NCBI GenBank assembly: GCA_964200075.2
Contig: CAXNAA020000064.1
Span: forward strand, 1 to 30,323
Length of the DNA stretch: 30,323 nucleotides
DNA from: Sphacelaria rigidula
Taxonomy: Eukaryota > Phaeophyceae > Sphacelariales
Direction: 5' to 3'
Part shown: piece after piece, positions 27,577 to 30,323 of the stretch
Numbering within the stretch: position 1 is the stretch's first letter
Layout of the letters: the number at the start of each line of letters is the position of its first letter
Made by a program: the position numbers and the translations under genes
The notes under the pieces: generated by a model
What the model was told of the DNA's origin: nothing
Databases searched by the model: none
What the model saw: the letters and a program-made list of their open reading frames with translations, nothing else

Positions 27577-28510
27577 CTGCGAGGCGGATGTATGTGAAAG
27601 CGAACGGGTGGAATCTGTTGAAGCATTCATGCTAGTTACAGAATAGATCGGCGCCAAACCTCATAATGTAGCGACAGGATATTGATAAATTTCCACCACA
27701 CCCTACAAGATAGGCTGTGCTCTCTTCGCGGAGCGTTGGTTCGACGGAAGAAAGACATGTTTTCGTAAGATCACTATAAACCACACACTAAATTCGTCTT
27801 CACGGTCGACGGGGGAGAGGAAGTGCTAGACCCCTCTCGCTATAAAGAAAGAAGGCAAGCATCGCAGAAGAAAGGTGGAGAACTAGAAAAAAAAAACTGT
27901 GTTGGCCTCCCTCCTGTGTGACCCCGGCTGGTGCGCCCACATATACCGAGAGGTGAAGATTGGCGTCCAGAATGGATGGGATGACAAAACACAACATACA
28001 TACTCATGTGATGACTGGTGTTTGCGACCTCACCAAAAAACAACGGAACAAATGCGTCAGTCTTACCGCCACACGCCCGTGTATCGCTGCTGTTATTCAA
28101 CACGACCGTTGATACACGGCACGGCACCGATGATACTCAAGTCTGATGCTGCGGAAACAAAGAACAGGCGACAATCTCGCTCTACAGCTGTCGCTACGAC
28201 CAAATCAACGCGGGCCTTGTCGGGGTATGCAACACTCACCAGGTCCAGTAGGAACTCTTGCCCCACATAGTCTCGCCAAGCGCAGACATGATGGCAGCAC
28301 GTAGCAAACACCACTCCTCCTATTCTCGCTTCGCGGCAATCGATGCCAACTTCCTCACCATTCCGGGTCGTGTTCACTGATGGCGTGTTCACGTGGGAAT
28401 CGGGCGACGACCCTACTTGAGAGCCAGCAGCTGCTTCAGGTATTTTTACGCCATCCTTCACTTTTTGTGCTGGCACATCTTCAGGCTGAGGGCAGAGTGT
28501 CAGCATGGCC
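26935..28510 (-). CDS. TRM13: tRNA 2'-O-methyltransferase TRM13-like, last two exons (5' end missing)
   Basis: TRM13 methylates the 2'-OH of nucleotide 4 in certain tRNAs (Gly, Pro, His in yeast). Exon 28510-28240 carries the family signature ATCCHHVCAWRDYVGQEF, and exon 27576-26935 begins GFTARDFDAMRRISAW. The phase-0 join gives YVGQEFLLDL-GFTARDF, as in the family. The C-terminus CKRLLDRGRVWFV and VHFVERKVTPENALLLAYR is the usual TRM13 end, with stop at 26937-26935. Between these lies an insertion of roughly 115-120 residues rich in Ser, Glu, Thr and Ala. Upstream parts (CHHC zinc finger, SAM-binding fold, KHLCG motif) are not found in the window. Confidence 0.85.
27577..28239 (-). other. 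TRM13 last intron (663 bp)
   Basis: Donor gtgagt at 28239-28234, acceptor cgcctcgcag at 27577. It contains most of a SINE-like repeat (27790-28005). Confidence 0.8.
27790..28005 (+). mobile_element. SINE-like dispersed repeat, copy
   Basis: Matches 10806-11040 in reverse over its whole length: ctctcgctataaagaaagaa, an A run, ctgtgttggcctccctcctg, then accgagaggtgaagattggc, gtccagaatggatgggatga and an AC-rich tail. The 3' part also matches the SINE near 4327-4735. It lies in the TRM13 intron. Confidence 0.62.
28240..28510 (-). CDS. TRM13: TRM13 penultimate exon
   Basis: Acceptor ataaccag|G is preferred because a split Arg codon would give (L)R-AMLTLC, fitting the ATDLALR-type helix before it. 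The exon ends GACCTG|gtgagt, phase 0. The first two thirds (about 55 residues) are low complexity; the CCHHxCxWxxYVG signature is near the end. The acceptor is less certain than the donor. Confidence 0.78.
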
Positions 28511-30323
28511 CTGGTTATGGAGGTGTAAGGTCCGTACAACGGTGTGAGATAGGGTCAAATAATTTTAATGTTAAACCAACCAAGGCAGTCTTGGTAACAT
28601 TCAGATTGACAGGTGTTTCATTGCGTGAAAGCTGACCCGGAGCGAAAACGAATATAGTGACGATTTTCTGCACCTACCAGCAATAGGTCGGGACCGGTAA
28701 ATATATCACTATAGGTCCCGTCAACATGTGACCCTCCAGCCTGATAGGTACGTATGAGTTTCTTCCACAACATATTTCCGCCGTGGTTTGATTCGTTATT
28801 GCGCCGCAATTCCAGAACACGACCGATACATTCAAAGGAACCTTATGAGATACACACGATGACAATGAAAACGTGGTAGGCACGCTTCGAACGCTTCAGA
28901 TTGCAGCAATTCGACGACATGCGGCTTATGTTCCACCTAAAGGTACTGCGGTCATGGCAAATAAATCGAGAGGCGCACCCCGAAAAAGGGCCTAGCAAAT
29001 TATTTCAGAGCCGAGTTTTCAGAACCAGGACGCAGAACCGTTTTTGCTCGGAAGCCTGGCACGAGTTTAGGCCTTGACTTCTAAGGCACGCCGAAGACAT
29101 ACTTAAGGCAAATGAATGTGGCCCGCCGCAGGCGAAAAAACTGGGGATCAGGCAAAATTTAAGGCAATGCCTCAGACCCAATTTCATGCCTTAGATTTGC
29201 CTTAGTTCCATTTTGCTCTTCGTGCACTCTAGGCAAGCCCGGCTAAGCCCTATCTGTGGTGCCAATTAAAAAACGAGTGTTGCGCGTAGCACGTAGCATA
29301 TTTATGTGCCGTGGCATAGATGCGTGCAACATTCCATGTCTGGAATGATCAAAAAGAGGTATTTGCACCATAGTCAAAGTATCAAAGTATCTTCCCATTT
29401 CGAAACCAAACTCAACAGCTCTCGATCTTTGCCACTCTGTACGATCTATACCAGAGCAGCAGACATGCAATGAAAGCTGAAAAGCACACACATACGCGAA
29501 AAGATCAAGGTACAGAGGAACAGTAGCAGGGAGCAAACGTCAGGAGCAACAAAAGAGCACCAACATTACAACACCACAATGCTCATGGGGAGCACTCTGC
29601 AATGTGCTCATCGCCCGGCTCACGGCCAAATCCTTGCCCTACATGACCAGAGAGGAAATGCGCCTCGCTTTGGAGTACCCCTGAGCAACAGGACTGTGAC
29701 AGCAACCTTCTGCAGGGGGAACCGAAGACCTTCTTCGGCGGCACACGCAGTCGTGCCGTAGGCACATACAACAGACGTATCAACACTCGTCGAAATACTC
29801 GAGCAGCTGAAAACATTGCAGGTTCTTGCACCGCCAAAACTTGGACAAGATTTTCTCAAACTTTAGTGCATTTGAGCAAGTGGTGAACAAGTGGACGCAT
29901 TTCCAAGCAAAAGCAATGATTTTTCATCGCGGATTGTCTGCATTTGTACACATCGTCTTCGCCGTGAACTGACGTCATGACGTGTTTTTGCATGGGGTTC
30001 GATATTGAGCGAGATAAGAGTGGATTTCACACATTTTGGATATTCAATTATTCGACGAAAACATCAAGTAATATTGGTTCTGACTGTCTTCATGTTGGTT
30101 GTACTCGTCTGCGTGGCCTTTTCCCGCTCGTTTGTTTTCATGAGTATAACTATGTCGGGAGGAAATGAACAGCTCATAGCCGATAGCCCCCGAAATATAT
30201 GGTCGTTACATGAGCAAGCAGGATGCCCTTTGTGGGGGCGGGGCGGGGGGGGGTACTCATTCGTTGCTTGCCTTAGTCGTTTGACCATTGACCACGCATC
30301 CCTACTCCTAATAGAGACAGGGG
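28511..30323. other. Probable TRM13 intron or upstream sequence
   Basis: No TRM13 motif and no other gene is recognised. An imperfect inverted structure rich in AAGGC/GCCTT lies at about 28998-29255 (agggcctagc near the left edge, gctaagccct near the right), and a dispersed repeat is at the right end. Confidence 0.5.
30247..30303 (+). repeat. Dispersed GTACTCAT...GACCACGCATCC repeat, copy
   Basis: gtactcattcgttgcttgcc followed by ttagtcgtttgaccattgac and cacgcatcc, immediately after a G run, as in the copies at 3066 and 5786. Confidence 0.7.

Noticed and set aside
28600-28625. Minus-strand MKHLSI resembling the TRM13 KHLCG motif
   Set aside because: Followed at once by a stop and not continued by the ATDLALR-type sequence; judged chance.
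28998-29255. MITE with agggcctagc / gctaagccct ends
   Set aside because: Only a 10-bp imperfect inverted end and no target duplication; kept as a note in the region entry, not called as an element.

Overview
This is nuclear DNA from a photosynthetic eukaryote. It is most likely a stramenopile with a secondary red plastid, and a brown alga is my best guess. The evidence is multi-exon genes with GT-AG (and one GC-AG) introns of 0.3 to 6.6 kb, a chloroplast FtsY precursor whose presequence has the signal-peptide-then-Phe layout typical of heterokont plastid proteins, TTAGGG-type telomeric repeats, and many short transposable elements and minisatellites in the introns. The species call is inference. 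The exon calls rest on conserved motifs and on reading phase being kept across every junction.

Layout, left to right. (1) 1-13750, minus strand: the 5' five exons of a chloroplast SRP receptor FtsY gene, with the C-terminal exons off the left edge. Only about 1.1 kb of the 13 kb codes. The introns hold a 138-bp hAT-like MITE pair, a 205-bp MITE inserted in a tRNA-like SINE head, a 763-bp relative of that MITE, a decayed Tc1/mariner-type transposase, a 42-bp minisatellite, microsatellites, G tracts and several dispersed repeat families. (2) 13751-14993: a divergent intergenic region with the first of two copies of a 214-bp terminal-inverted-repeat element carrying an internal TTAGGG array. (3) 14994-24211, plus strand: a nine-exon gene for an ankyrin-repeat-only protein of about 1237 aa. 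The second 214-bp copy is in its first intron, so exon 1 is bracketed by the pair. One intron uses a GC donor, and another contains a 10-N assembly gap. (4) 24212-26934: an intergenic region dominated by a 1.58-kb block with inverted ends and two arrays of a 42-bp repeat alternating as an 84-bp dimer. (5) 26935-28510, minus strand: the last two exons of a TRM13-type tRNA 2'-O-methyltransferase, with upstream exons beyond the right edge or unrecognised. (6) 28511-30323: repeats and probable TRM13 intron.

The three genes have no evident shared pathway: thylakoid protein targeting, an ankyrin scaffold of unknown partner, and tRNA modification. FtsY and the ankyrin gene diverge; the ankyrin gene and TRM13 converge on the minisatellite block. 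No CRISPR, bacterial operon or intact autonomous transposon is visible. The most unusual signals are the telomere-repeat-bearing 214-bp element, the 84-bp dimer minisatellite open on both strands, and three sequence-unrelated tandem arrays that all have a period of about 42 bp.
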